Numbered from the stretch's first letter, positions 1 through 11,701 are shown. The stretch is 64,000 bases of DNA from Prorocentrum cordatum (GCA_963575745.1 CAUYUJ010001303.1:73808-137807); one strand, 5' to 3'. The notes: generated from the sequence alone by a model not told the origin. Numbers and translations: made by a program.

Positions 1-95
1 GCCTCCGTCCTCCCTCCTCCTTCTCCTCCTTCTCTCCCTCCTCCTCTAGCACCCCCTATCGCCCCCCTCCTCCTCCTCCCCCTCCAACCCCACCC
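1..95. repeat. CT-rich (pyrimidine) simple repeat
   Basis: The window opens in an impure CCT/CTC tract on the + strand. It is probably the end of a longer microsatellite outside the window. No gene is seen in it. Confidence 0.8.
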
Positions 96-460
96 GTTCT
101 CTCGCTGCGTTGCATCTGGCGCCTGGAACCCAGGGGTTGCCAAGATAATCGCGCCTCGCGCGTCGCGGTCTGGGCGGCAGAGGCGCCCCTCTCCACCCAG
201 GAATTGCGAGGGCGCTACGATAACGGCGCCTCGCGCGTCGCGGGGCGCGATGCGCTAAGTGAACAGCCTATGGGCCTGATCTCGGCGTCGCTCGGACGCG
301 TGCCCTGTCCTTTCGGCGGGGGCCATCGAGGAGCATCCTTGATCATTCTGCATAAATATAAAAAACCACGCACGACACCGAACAAAAAACACAGGGAATG
401 GGCGTCCGAGCGACGCCCAGTGATCGGCCCCCCTGTCTTCGAGCAGGCATCTGCGTAACC
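96..460. other. No gene; short direct repeat
   Basis: I see no coding signal here. A 24-bp direct repeat (core GGCGCCTCGCGCGTCGCGG or close to it) occurs at 145-168 and 220-243. The rest looks unique. Confidence 0.5.
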
Positions 461-473
461 AGCCATTTTGGCT
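461..473 (+). other. Core resembling the dinoflagellate spliced leader
   Basis: The 13 bases AGCCATTTTGGCT equal the central part of the dinoflagellate trans-spliced leader as I remember it, and they end 10 bases before the ATG at 484. The flanks do not match the leader well (GGAG follows instead of CAAG). The site is also the heart of a small palindrome, CCAGCCA-TTT-TGGCTGG. It may be a relict of a reinserted mRNA or chance. Confidence 0.25.
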
Positions 474-483
474 GGAGTTTCTC

Positions 484-1178
484 ATGGGCGGGGAACGGGC
501 TCGCTCTTCAGATCGGTCGGCAGGGCGCGCCACCAGGGATGGGAAGCTGGCGAATTCCTTCAAGAGTTTCAGGAAGGCTGGTCGGGCCTTGTTGAGATCG
601 GGGCAGTTCATTGCCAGCTCTAGGGACCGCAGACTGGGCACCAGCATTGTGAGAGGAGACGCAGAGAGCAAGGCGCCAAATTATCCTCGGCTGCTGCGCG
701 AAACCCTGTTAGGATTGTGGTTCAGTGGCGAGGTCTCTGCATCGTTGTTGGTCAAACTATGTGTCCTGATCACTAAGTCGAAAGGAGTCGGAGTCGAAAA
801 CCTTTCTCGGGAGTTGCAACACGACAGAAATGCATCGAGGGTCGTCTACAAGGTGTTAGGAGGCGACGACGTTCGTCGCGATTGCCTGCACTATACTAAG
901 ATGCCCGTGAGCACGCGGAAGGGCCGCACTGCCAAGAGGGAATATGTACCGACGGTGCCCTTCTACGAAGTGCTCGCGCGGAAGTGGCGGACTGAGGAGT
1001 CGGAGATCATGTTGCACAGAGGCCAGCCGCACTTGTTGTGCGACAACTACCACACGCACGATATTGTCACGCGGCACGGTCCCGACGCTGTGATCCCTGC
1101 AAGGCTGTTCATCGACGGTGCCAAGCTGGACAACCAGGCGTCGACGCTCAACGTAGATCGGCTCCGCCACGTTCCGAC
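484..1178 (+). CDS. Transposase-like gene, exon 1 (N-terminal part)
   Basis: This open frame begins at an ATG and runs without stops to 1,236. The part from about 690 looks most protein-like, with segments such as YPRLLRETLLGLWFSGEV and PHLLCDNYHTHDIVTRHGPD, followed by LFIDGAKLD near 1,110-1,136. I match it from memory to a large dinoflagellate family with a DG motif followed about 50 residues later by C-x-CGCRG. That spacing is reproduced when this block is joined to the one at 10,409. Phase-compatible GT donors lie at 1,179 and 1,188, so the exon end could also be 1,187. The Asp of LFIDG is a candidate first acidic residue of an RNase H-like (DDE) fold, which is inference. The first 60 or so residues are low in recognisable features, and the true start could be the ATG at 484 or lie further upstream. 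Confidence 0.6.
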
Positions 1179-1314
1179 GTCGAGTACGTTCGTGTGGCGA
1201 TTGGCTACACCTTTGTGCTTCGAGCGTTTCGAGTGACGTTTGGTCACTTGTGCGTTTCCTGCCAACGCGTCCACCTAGACGCACTGCTTCTGTTTGTCTG
1301 CCACGTTCCGACGT

Positions 1315-1450
1315 GCCCAAGACGGTCCAACAGAGCCCCAAGGCGGCCCCAAGAGGCCCAAGATGGGGGGCCCGAGCCGACAATCCAAACTTTCAGCCCC
1401 CTCCCTCCAGGATGCCCCGAGAGCCACACAAGAGGCCCAACGATCCCACC
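1315..1450. repeat. CCCAAG-rich quasi-periodic repeat (reverse orientation of the CTTGGGG family)
   Basis: The segment is built of spaced GCCCCAAG / AGGCCCAAG words with a period of roughly 10-13 bp. The complementary form, CTTGGGGCC, recurs at 11.3-11.7, 12.2-12.4, 17.4-17.8 and 59.8 kb. Confidence 0.55.
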
Positions 1451-1599
1451 CTCTATAGTGACGGGATGGACCGAAGGTCAGTAGATACTATTACGCAGTA
1501 GTGCAAGTAGGACAAGTGGCCGCAGTAGCAGTAGTCGTAGTAGCCCCGACGCACGCCCCTGAGAGCCCCGAAAACGAAGCCCCAATAGCCCCGAGACAA

Positions 1600-1910
1600 C
1601 GGCCCTATGAACCAACTGACCCCTACGAAGCCTTATGAGCCCTATGAGCCCGACGGGCCCTATGACACCGATGAGGCCTAGGAGCCCTATGAGCCACGTG
1701 GGCCCGATGAGCCCGATCTGCCGTACGACACGCATGAACCGCGTGGATCCTATGAGCCCGATGCCGCATGAGGCCTATGAGCCATATGGGCAGTATAAGG
1801 CCGATGAGCCCTATGATGCATATGGGTGGGCAGTATGAGGCCTATGGGCCCTATGCGCCATATGGGCCCTCTGAGCCCTATGAGCCATATGGGCCGTACG
1901 AGGCCTATGA
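1600..1910 (+). repeat. CCCTATGAGCC minisatellite
   Basis: Words of the form CCTATGAGCC and GGGCCCTATG recur about every 9-12 bp. Open frames over it (Met-Ser-Pro or Tyr-Glu-Pro rich) follow from the repeat and are not evidence of a gene. Confidence 0.8.
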
Positions 1911-2030
1911 GTCATCATCACGATCATCACCATCACCCACTCCATCCTCTTCCTCATCCCCATTATCCTCCTCGCATTTCTCCTTCTCCTCCTCCTCCCC
2001 CTCCTCCTCCCCCCCCCTCGGAAGTCTGGG
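1911..2030 (+). repeat. ATC then CCT trinucleotide repeats
   Basis: A short (CATCAC/ATC)n tract passes into (CCT)n and a C run. Nothing coding is recognised here or in the unique-looking sequence that follows to 2,290. Confidence 0.7.
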
Positions 2031-2289
2031 GCGGGGCCCTTGCATCCAGGGCCGAGGGCGGATGAGAACGACGAGTGGAGGAGGAGGGATTCGATCCTGC
2101 GCACGCTCCCGCAGTGCAGGCCCAACGCGGCTGAGCCCTGCAGCGAAATGTATACAAGTTACGAAACACACGCCATCTAGTAAAACACAATCAACCATGC
2201 TCCCAAACATGAACCATGCGAAAGCAATGGCAAACCGGCGCGGGCTGCGGCACACGTTGCAACAATTCGAGCGGATTGCATAAATTGAT

Positions 2290-2880
2290 TGTAATGTCTT
2301 GAGCTTCTGTGAGTTGCCATCAAGTTCCCTGCGTTGCTGCTGCATTGTTTGGATTACAATGAATTCCATGTGGTTTCCTTGGTTATCATTGAATGTCATT
2401 GAAATGTTGTTAGATGTTCGACGTTCGTTGGGTTTCGTTGAAGTTCGCTAGAGTTCTTTGAAGTTTCGATGGGATCCATTTGGTTTCATCGAATACCATT
2501 GAATGTCATTGAATTGCTGATATTTGTTTGGCTGTCTTTGGAATTCGTTGGGTTGTATTACATTTCTTTAAATTTTATGTGGTTTATTTGAATGTCTTTG
2601 ATATATTGTCAGTTTCTTTGGGTTTCTTACAATTTAATTGAATTTCTTGTAGTTATTTCAATTTGCCTGTGGTTTCTTTGAGTTTCGCTGAATTTATGTA
2701 TGTTTCTTTGAATATGTTTGGATTTCCTCTGGTTTCTCTGGGTTCCGTTGAATCCCTGTGTGGTCCTTTAAATTTCGATGCAGTCATTTGAGTTTATTGT
2801 GATGGAAGTGATTTTATGTGTGGTTCTTAGGATTACGTTACATATATTCCAATGTATTTAAATTTATTTGTTGTAGTTTA
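2290..2880 (+). repeat. T-rich quasi-periodic tract (TTTGAATTTC words)
   Basis: Composition drops sharply to AT-rich. Words such as TTTGAATTTC, CTTTGAATG and GGTTTCTTTG recur roughly every 12 bp. There is no open frame of note. It contrasts with the GC-rich satellite that starts just after it. Confidence 0.65.
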
Positions 2881-2954
2881 AGTATCCTTTACCTTCTGCG
2901 GGTTTGTTTGGCAATCGTTCGCCTGCTACTCCTCCTCCTCGTCCTCGTCCTCGT

Positions 2955-3445
2955 CCTCCTTCGGTGAGGGGTGCGCCGACGCGTGTGGCTGACGCGCGCG
3001 GGCGGCGGCGCTGGAACCGTCGGTGGAACCCCCTGCGGGGCCACGCAACGTGTGAGGGGTGTGCCGAAGTGTGCGCGGTTGGCGCACGCGGGCGGTGGCG
3101 CTGGGGCCTTCTGCGGGGCCCCCTATGTGACCGCGAAGCGTTTAAAGGGGCGTGCCGAAGTGAGCGTGGCTGGCGCGTGCGGGCGGTGGCGCTGGAGCCT
3201 TCGGTGGAGCCCCCTACGGGGCCACGAAACGTGTGAGGGGTGTGCCGAGGTGGGCGTGGCTGACGGGTGGGGGCGGCGATGCTGGGGCATTCGGTGGAGC
3301 TCCCTGCGGGGCCGCGAAACGTGTGAGGGGTGTGACGAAGTGGGCGCGGCTGACGCATGCGGGCGGTGGCACGGGGGCCTTCGGCGGAGCCCCATGCGGT
3401 GCCACCGCCGCCTGCGAGGCGGCCGTGCGCCCCCAGCCCCCGCGT
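2955..3445 (+). repeat. About 90-bp satellite, block 1
   Basis: Tandem units contain GTGCCGAAGTGGGCGTGGCT, then GCATGCGGGCGGTGGCACTG, then CCTTCGGTGGAGCTCCCTAC and GGGGCCACGAAACGTGTGAG. Spacing between successive GCCGAAG words is close to 90 bp, a multiple of three, so long open frames rich in Ala, Gly and Trp arise in several frames. I see no sign that it encodes a protein. Confidence 0.9.
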
Positions 3446-3466
3446 GCTCACTGGAGGCGGTCGCGT

Positions 3467-3524
3467 GCTGTGTGTGTGTGTGCGCGAGTGTGTGTGTGTG
3501 GGTGTGGGTGTGGGTGTGGGTGTT

Positions 3525-3558
<34 letters not shown>

Positions 3559-3562
3559 TGTG

Positions 3563-3606
<44 letters not shown>

Positions 3607-3626
3607 AGCGTGAGTGTGTGTGTATG

Positions 3627-3682
<56 letters not shown>

Positions 3683-3880
3683 TGTGTGTGTGTGTGTGTC
3701 TGCGTGCGTGCATGCGTGCGTGCGTGCGCGCGTGCGTGCGTGCGTGCGTGTGTGCGCGTGAGTGGGTGTGTGGATGGGTGTGGATGTGTGGATGTGTGGA
3801 TGCGTGGATGTGTGGATGTGTGGATGTGTGTGCGTATGTGTTTGCGAGCGCGCGCGCGCGTGCGTGCGCGCGCAGAAAGG
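3467..3880 (+). repeat. (TG)n / (TGCG)n array
   Basis: Alternating purine-pyrimidine (TG)n with long (TGCG)n blocks interrupts the 90-bp satellite. Such sequence is prone to Z-DNA formation. The Cys-Val-Arg or His-Thr open frames over it are repeat artefacts. Confidence 0.95.
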
Positions 3881-4195
3881 CGGGGGGACGGGGGGGGGGG
3901 ATAGAAAGGGAAAGGAGAAGGGGCGGAGCGGTAGTTGGGGGGAGGCAGGGGGGCTGCGGTGGGAGTGGGAGGACGGTGTGTTGGGGATGAGGAAAGGTGC
4001 GTCGGGGGGGAAGTGACAGGGGGGGGAGGGGGGCGGTGGGGGGGACGGGGTTGCGAGGGTGGGCCAGCCCCCGTTGCGAACATTCAGCCCCCCCCCCCCC
4101 TCCTGCGCCCAACCCCCCCCCACCTCGCCCTCCCCCCCCCTACATTCCGCCCTCTCCCCGCCCCGCCCCCCGCGCAGCGACGACAAGTTTCTCTG
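3881..4195. repeat. G-rich then C-rich homopurine/homopyrimidine stretch
   Basis: G runs of up to about ten dominate to about 4,075. C runs of similar size then follow to 4,175. No gene is present. Confidence 0.7.
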
Positions 4196-4204
4196 TGTGT
4201 GTAT

Positions 4205-4640
4205 GTGTGCGCGTGGGTGGCTGACGCACGCGGACGGTGGCGATGGGGCCTTCGGCGTAGCTCCTTACGGGGCCACGAAACGCGTGATTGGTTTGACGAA
4301 GCGGGTTGGCTGACGCATGCGGGCGGTGGCATTGGGGCCTTTGGTGGTTGACGCATGCGGGCGGCGGCGCATGGGGCCTTCGCTGGAGCTCGGGGCCACG
4401 AAACGTGCGAAGGGTGTGCCAAAGTGGGCGTGGCTGGCGCATGCGGGCGGTGGCAGTGGGGCCTTCGGTGGAGCTCCCTACGGGGCCACGAAACGTGCGA
4501 GGGTGTTCCGAAGTGGGCGTGGCTGGCGCATGCGGGCGGTGGCACTGGGCCTTCGGTGGGGCCCCCTATGGGGCCACGGAGCGCTTAAAGGGGTGTGCCG
4601 AAGTGGGTGTGGCTGGCGCATGCGGGCGGCGCGCGCGCGC
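4205..4640 (+). repeat. About 90-bp satellite, block 2
   Basis: Four to five further units of the family at 2,955 appear in the same orientation, some shortened (for example near 4,345-4,400). Confidence 0.9.
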
Positions 4641-4790
4641 GGTGGCGGTGGTGGTGGCGGTGGGTGTGTCGGCGGTGGTGGGTGGGGGCGCGGGGGGGGG
4701 GGGGGGGGGGGGAGGGGGGGGGGAGGGGGGGGGGGGGAGGGGGGGGGGGGGGGGGGGGGGGGGGAGGGGGGGGCGGAAGCGTGCGAGGGC
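4640..4790 (+). repeat. Poly-G tract with A and C interruptions
   Basis: After a short (GC)n/GGTGGC lead, G runs broken by single A residues extend to about 4,771. The tract could form G-quadruplexes. It is also where sequencing errors are likely. Confidence 0.85.
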
Positions 4791-4794
4791 GCGC

Positions 4795-4896
4795 GCCGAA
4801 GTGGCGAGGCTGGCGCCATGCGGGCGGTGGCGCCGGACAAAGGGCCTTCGGCGAGCCCCTTACGGGGCCACGAAACGTGTGAAGAGTGTGCCGAAG
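4795..4896 (+). repeat. About 90-bp satellite, block 3
   Basis: A single diverged unit of the satellite lies between the poly-G tract and the next TG array. Confidence 0.8.
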
Positions 4897-5249
<353 letters not shown>

Positions 5250-5250
<1 letters not shown>

Positions 5251-6410
5251 GCTGACGCATGCAGGCGGTGGCATTGGCGCATTCGGTGGACCTCCCTACG
5301 GGGCCGCGAAACGTGTGCGGGGTGTGCCGAAGCGAGGGTGTCTGACGCATGCGGGCGGTGGCACTGAGGCCTTCGGTGGGGCTCCCTACGGAGCCACGAA
5401 GCGTGTGAGGGGTGTGCCGAAGTGTGCGTGCGCGTGGCTGGCGCACGCGGGCGGTGGCACTGGTGGACGGAGCCGCGAAACGCACGAAAGGTGTGCCGAA
5501 GTGAGTGTGGCTGATGCATGCGGGCGGTGGCACTGGGGCCTTCGGTGGAGCCCCCTATGGGGCCACAGAACGCGTGAGGGATATGCCGAAGCGGGCGTGG
5601 CTGACGCATGCGGGCGGTGTCAATGGAGCCTTCGGCTGAGCTCCCTACGAAGCCACGGAACGTGTGAGGGGTGCGCCGAAGTGAGTGTGGCTGACGCATG
5701 CGGGCGGTGGCCACGAAACGTATGGGAGGTGTGTCGAAGTGGGTGTGGACGACGCATGCGGGCGGTGGCACTTGGGCCCTCGGTGGAATGCCGCACGCGG
5801 CCACGAAGCGTGCGAGGGGATGCCGATGCGCGAGTGGCTGACGCACGCGGGCGGCGGCGCTGCCTCCCCCCCCCCCTATGGGGCCAAGAAGCGTGTGAGG
5901 GGTGCACCGAAACGAAGGTGGCTGACGCATGCGGGCGGTAGCACGGTGGCCTTCCGTAAGGCTCCATACGGTGCCACGAAACGTGTGAGGGGTGTGCCGA
6001 AGTGGGCGTGGTTGGCGCACGCGGGCTGTGGCACTGGGGCCTTCGGTGGAGCTCCCTACGGGGCCACAAAACGCGTGGTGGGTGCGCAGTGGGCGTGGCT
6101 GACGCGCGCGGGCGAACGCACGGCGAACGCACTGGGGCCTGCGGCGGGGGCCCCTTGCGGGGCTACGGAACGCGCGGGGGGCGTGCCGAAGCGAGGGTGG
6201 ATGGCGCATGCGGGCGGTGGCACTGGCGCCTTCTGTGGAGCCCCCATACGGGGCCACGACACGTGTGAGGGGCGCGCCGAAGTGGGCGCGGCCGACGCAC
6301 GCGGGCGGTGGCACTGGGGCCTTCGGCTGAGTTGCCTGCGGGACCACGAAACGCGTGAGGGGTGCACCGAAGTGGGCGCGGCTGGCGCATGCGGGGGGCA
6401 GCGGGGAGGG
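5250..6410 (+). repeat. About 90-bp satellite, block 4
   Basis: About a dozen units follow, with GCCGA words at 5,324, 5,414, 5,493, 5,583 and 5,673, giving steps of 90, 79, 90 and 90. Single units are truncated or fused. The 254-residue open frame over 5,685-6,449 follows from the 90-bp period. Confidence 0.9.
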
Positions 6411-6507
6411 AGAGGGGGAGGAGGAGGAACGAGACGCTGTGCGTTTTGATGGAGGGAGGAGAGGAGGGGGAGGAGGAAGATGAGGTTCCGGCCCCCATTT
6501 TGCACCC

Positions 6508-6509
<2 letters not shown>

Positions 6510-6551
<42 letters not shown>

Positions 6552-6560
6552 GGGGGGGCA

Positions 6561-6599
<39 letters not shown>
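6510..6599. repeat. Homopolymer pair: G41 facing C37
   Basis: By my count a run of 41 G is followed by A, seven G, CAAA and then 37 C. This is a near-perfect homopolymeric inverted repeat that could fold into a hairpin or quadruplex/i-motif. It may also be an assembly artefact. Confidence 0.9.
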
Positions 6600-6945
<346 letters not shown>

Positions 6946-6984
6946 CCACACACCCCCCCTTCCATTCTTCCCCGAGGCACCCCC

Positions 6985-7105
6985 CCCCTCACCCCCTTCC
7001 CACAGGATCGCCAAGAGACCCCCAAGACGCCCCAAGAAGCCACCAATAATCTCCCAAGGGATGCCCCAAGGGGCCCCGAGAAGCATCCAAGAGACCTGTG
7101 GCCCT
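6985..7105 (-). repeat. CTTGGGG-family quasi-periodic repeat, reverse orientation
   Basis: Words such as GACGCCCCAAGAAG and GCCCCAAGGGGCC recur every 10-14 bp. This is the reverse complement of the family at 11.3, 12.3 and 17.4 kb. Confidence 0.5.
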
Positions 7106-7109
7106 TGTG

Positions 7110-7290
7110 TTGCCCTCCTCCTCCCCATCCTGTTCCTCCTTCCTGCTCCCACCCCTATTCCTCCTCCCCCTCCTCACCCCTCACCCTCCCCCCCCCCGTC
7201 CGCCCCCTCCTCATCCGATGCATCCTCCTTCTTCCCATTCACTCATCCATCCATCCATCCACCTCCTCCTGGCCCCCCTCACTCTTTTGC
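7110..7290 (+). repeat. CCT-rich simple repeat
   Basis: Impure (CCT)n and short (ATCC)n tracts lead into the palindrome-bearing satellite. No gene is present. Confidence 0.75.
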
Positions 7291-7379
7291 GCGGTTCGGC
7301 CGTGCCCCTCTTTGGTGCCGCGCTTCCCTGATCGCCCCAACTCGCCTGGACATCGTTCCTGGATGGGCTGGTGGGGATG

Positions 7380-9500
7380 CGCGGTGGAAACTGAATGCTC
7401 GAACACAATGTAAAAATCAGTATGGGTGCAAGAAGCTGCCGTGTGAACGTGGAATTCAAAATGTGCCAGGGCGCGCGCGCGCTCTGCTGTCATATTGATT
7501 TCGCAATATGTACCCCTGTTAAATAGAAAGCTAAATGCGGGAACCATACTGTAAAACATCATTCTCTGGGTACAACAGGCGGCCACATAAACGCGCGATT
7601 CGACGCACAACGTATTGTACCAGGAGGGCGAGCGAGCGCTACCATGCCATCGGTCACTAATGTACAATATGCACGCATGTTAAGTTGAAAACTGAATGTT
7701 CAAAACCCAATGTAAAATTTCATTCTCTGGATGCAGGAGGCTGCCATATGAATGTTGATAAAGAAAAACCATACAATGTGCCAGGAGACCCCGCGCGCGC
7801 CCCCCTGTCATATTGTATTAGCTGGTTTGCTTCTGAAATGCAATCTTCACCAGTCGTAGGCTGAAGACTGAATGTGCAAAACCCAATGCAAAATTCCATT
7901 CCCTGGGCCCAAGAAGCAGCACCGTAACAGTTTGATATCGAAAACCAATACAATATGCAAGAAGACGCGCGCGCGCTTGGAAACTGAATGTGCGAATCAA
8001 CATGTAAGCGCTCGCTCTCTGGGTGCCAGAAGCGGCCATAGGAACGCTGAATATCAAGCAACCAAATACAATGTGCCAGGAGAGCGCTCGTGCGCCCTCC
8101 TGTGATTCATTGCATGTCTGGTTGTTTTTGGTAACGAATATATATATACATACATACATATATATTTATGTACATAAATAAATAAACATACACAAAAAAA
8201 TGACCATGTACAATCACACCCCATGCTATGTTGAAAACCTTATGTTTTTGCGCACCCGATATGACAATTCATTCCCTGGAAACCCAAGCAATACAAAATG
8301 TCAGGGGAGCGCGCGCGTGCTCTCCTGACACTTTTTTCTGTTATGGTCAATCAGCCCGCATGTTAAAGTGAAAACTGGATGCTCAAAACCCAATGTAAAA
8401 ATGCATTCCCTGGGTACAATAAGCTGAAATATGAACGCGTAGTGTTTTTTTTTTTTTTGAAAAAAAAATGTGACAGGAGGGTGCGCGCGCGCGCTCTCCT
8501 GTCATATCGGTTTAGCAATCGCCCACCGTGTTCAGTTTGAGAACTGAATGTATAAAACCCAATGTAAAACATCTCTGTCTGAATGCAAGAATCGGCCGTG
8601 TAAACATGCAGCGTTACAGCCAATGCAATCTGCCAGGGGAGCGCGCGCGCTCCCCCCTGACACAATTTATGTCATTTGTTATGTGCACTCATCCCCCCAT
8701 GTCAAGTTGAAAACGGCATGTTCGAAACCCAATGTAAAAATCATTCTCTGGTTACAAGAAGTGGCCATACGAACGTTGAATATGAAGATCAAGTGCAATT
8801 AATGCACCAGGATACCACGCGCGCTCTCCTGTAATCTTATATCAGCTTTCTGTGTGCTGTGCATATACAATCGGCCAAAGTGTTAAGTTGAAAACCGAAT
8901 GTGCAATACCCTATGTATAAAAAATCATTCTCTGGGTACAAGAAGTGGCTGTAAAAGAATATATAATGGAAACAATCAACCGCAACGCAATCTGGCAGGA
9001 GAGAGCGCGCGCGCTTTCCTGGCATAGTTCATGGGCTTGCGAAGAATGTTTATGTACAATCGGCCACCCATGTTCAGTGGAAGACTGAATGTCCAAAGCC
9101 AGCTGTGAAACAAAACAAATCACTGGGAAGCGGCCATATGAAGTTGAAAGTAAAACACATACAATGTGTCAGGACAGCGCGCGCTCCCCTGTCATACTGT
9201 ATCATCTGAGTGTATGTGACATATACAATCCCCCCCACGTTAGTTCGAACACTGAAGTTAGAAACTCAACGTAAACAACACAACACATTCTGTGGGCACA
9301 CGAAGCTGGCGTGTAAACATGCACCATTAATCGACAATATGACAGGAGAGCGCGCGCGCGCTCTTGTGGCATAGTGTGTTAGCTGGTTGTTGTATGTGCA
9401 ATAATGGTAAACATCATTCCCTGGGTACAAAAAGCGGCCGTGTGACACGCGGGATATCCAACAACCAGCGCAATGTGCCAGGAGCGCGCGCGCACTCTCT
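7380..9500 (+). repeat. Satellite of about 168 bp with one palindrome per unit
   Basis: About 13 diverged units are present. Each has a box like CTGAATGTGCAAAACCCAATG, then CATTCTCTGGGTACAAGAAG and CGGCCATATGAACG, then a palindrome of the type CAGGAGAGCGCGCGCTCTCC. Palindromes lie near 7,461, 7,618, 7,781, 7,951, 8,082, 8,300, 8,472, 8,631, 8,806, 8,993, 9,165, 9,340 and 9,476. The arms and the alternating CG core are preserved while the rest of the unit diverges, and the best pair is TGACAGGAG...CTCCTGTCA at about 8,470-8,505. No protein is encoded. Confidence 0.9.
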
Positions 9501-9504
9501 TGTC

Positions 9505-9950
9505 ACCACCATACCCCCCCCCCCCCACCCCACACACACACTTTTTGGTTTTTACATATCCACGCCCAACAGGGAACAACATAATATTGCCATGGTAATT
9601 TCCCTCTGGTTGTGGGTTTGTACCCCCCCCCCCACACACACACACGCACACGCACACACGCAGACGCGCGCGCGCACCAACGCCAGCACCAGCACCACCA
9701 CACTCACCACCGCCACCGCACTCACCACCGCCCCCCCCTCCCCCCCCCCCACCACACACGCGCTTCAAGACAACCGCCACGACGACTACCATCGCCACCA
9801 CCACCACCCTTCCCCTGCGCCCCACACGCACCAACGCCAATACCACCACCGTGCCCACCACCACCACCACCACCACAGCCACCACCACCATCACTTATCC
9901 CCCCCCCGATCCCCACGCACACACGCACGCGCGCACACCAAAGTCACCAC
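9505..9950 (+). repeat. CA- and CCA-rich array
   Basis: C runs, (CA)n, (CGCA)n and (CCA)n tracts alternate. His/Thr/Pro frames over it are artefacts. Confidence 0.85.
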
Positions 9951-9964
9951 GCACCACGCCCTAA

Positions 9965-10190
9965 AATCAGCCGCGGCGGGTCGGCGGGTCGGCGGGCGGC
10001 GGGTCGGCGGATGGCGGGTCGGTGGGCGGCGGGCGGCGAGTCGGCGGATTGCGGGTCGGCGAGTCGGCGGGCGGTGGGTCGCTGGTTGGCGGGTGGCGGG
10101 TCGGCGGTCGGCGGGTCGGCGGTCGGCGGGCCGGCGGGCGGCGGGTCGCTGGCTGGCGGGCGGCGGGCCGGCGGTCGGCGGGTCGGACGC
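9965..10190 (+). repeat. GGCGGGTC / GTCGGCGG octamer-type minisatellite
   Basis: About 220 bp is built from GTCGGCGGGCGGCGG-like words with 8-9 bp steps. G density is high enough for quadruplexes. It lies about 220 bp before the putative exon 2. Confidence 0.85.
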
Positions 10191-10408
10191 GCAGCGCGGG
10201 GCGTCATCGACGAACGAGCGGGTGACCCGCGCCTGGGTGGGTCACCCGCGCGCGTCGCTGTTACGCGGATCCCTGAAATTAGAGGATGTCTCAGGCGGGA
10301 GCCTCGTCTCGGAGTGAATTGCGAGGAGGTCGCAGGCGGAATGCGTTTATCGCCCCCCGCCAAAAATGGAAGTTAGCGTGGGTTTCACGCCTGTGGCTTT
10401 TTTTCAAG

Positions 10409-11108
10409 GCGGCTGGTATTTGTTTCAACCCTTCACCAAGATGAACGTATAATGGTTGGGCAATACCACTCCCGCGTGCTCTGCAGATGCGGGTGCCGAG
10501 GGAGTCACACCGTACAGGCGATTTTGGACAAAATAGCTTATGACTTCAGAGTTGCCGCGGGCGGAGCATGGCCCGACGCAGACTCCACGGGTGTTCCGTG
10601 GCCAGAGGGCAGTTGGAGAAGTAGAATGTCGGGGCGACCGCTGTTTCCTTCGCAGTTTGGGTTTGGACATTGCCGAGTTGCTCTTGTTGAGATCGGCGCC
10701 GATCTCGATGAGATGCAGAAGACGCTGGGGCTTCCTGATTACCGCTCTAAGTATGGCTGTTTGAGATGCTTCCAGGGTTCAGACGAAATCAACAACTTGG
10801 CTGCACCAATTCGTAAAAGAAAACACTCCTGGTTGGTGGATACGGGGAAAACTTCGTTATCTCTGCATGAGTGTGATGACGACGGTGTCGAGGCGCTGCG
10901 AGAAAATTGCACGGTGCGGCGCAAAAGAGGAGGGGTCGTTCTCAAGCGGTTGGTGCGGGATGAGTTCCCTCTTCTCCAACGCGGGGATCGTCTAGAACCA
11001 TCTTTGCCTGGATTCCCCGACGTTTGGCACGGGGAGCGTTGCGAGGATTACGAACCTCAGAAAAGGATGATCCTAATGCTTAGCGCTTCGCGCACGCCCA
11101 CACAACCA
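10409..11108 (+). CDS. Transposase-like gene, exon 2
   Basis: This uninterrupted block starts after a strong acceptor (polypyrimidine then CAAG at 10,405-10,408) and is open upstream of the ATG at 10,452. It contains VLCRCGCRGSHTVQAILDKI, a hallmark C-x-CGCRG segment, and then ALVEIGADLDEMQKTLGLP with YGCLRC, which looks like the second acidic residue followed by a Cys pair of an RNase H-like transposase core. Further on is QRGDRLEPSLPGFPD, which I also associate with the dinoflagellate family. A phase-0 GT donor at 11,109 pairs with the phase-0 acceptor at 11,700-11,701. The region after 11,109 remains open but turns low-complexity, which supports the proposed end. Confidence 0.7.
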
Positions 11109-11701
11109 GTGCAAATCTGCAGCTGCGGGCCCAATGAGGAGGAGGATGGGGGCAACGCGGGCGGGGGGAGGGGGGGGAGGGAGGAGGGAAATGAGGAGTC
11201 GCGGGCCGAGTAATGTGACTTCATGCGCAAGGAGGAACGACGACGGCGACAGGAGTCAATATAAAAGCCTTTGTTGTATTTCGCTGTTCGGCCACCCTGG
11301 AAGCATCTTGGTGCCATCGCGGAGCCCTCTTCAAGCAACATTGCACGCGGCCTCTCGGGGCGTTCTTTGGGGCCCAGGTGACCCCATTGGAGGCCCGAGT
11401 GAGCTCTCCTACGGCTAAGCGGGGGGGTGGCGTCGATTAGCCTTCTTGGGCAATCTGGGATGCCCGTTGCAAGCCCTCTTAGTGCATATTTGGAGCCATC
11501 TTGGTCAGCCTGGCTAGTTTTGGAGCGATCGTCGAAGCCGTCATTGGAGCCATATGCGGAGCCATCTTGGAGTCATCGTGGAGCCGTCTTGGAGCCGTCG
11601 TCGATCGTCCGTGGGGTCATCTGTGGAGCCATCTTTGGAGCCATCCTTGGAGTCATCTTTGGAGCCATATGTGGAAATATGTTTACACGTGTTGCCCAGA
11701 G
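11109..11701 (+). other. Putative intron 2, with GGAGCCATCTTGG repeat
   Basis: The interval runs from a GT at 11,109 to an AG at 11,700-11,701. From about 11,285 it consists of words such as TTGGAGCCATCTTGG, GTCATCGTGGAGCC and GGAGCCGTCTTGG at 12-13 bp steps. Confidence 0.5.

Noticed and set aside
7380-9500. CRISPR array
   Set aside because: Units of about 168 bp are wholly repetitive, with no unique spacers between short identical repeats, and the context is eukaryotic.
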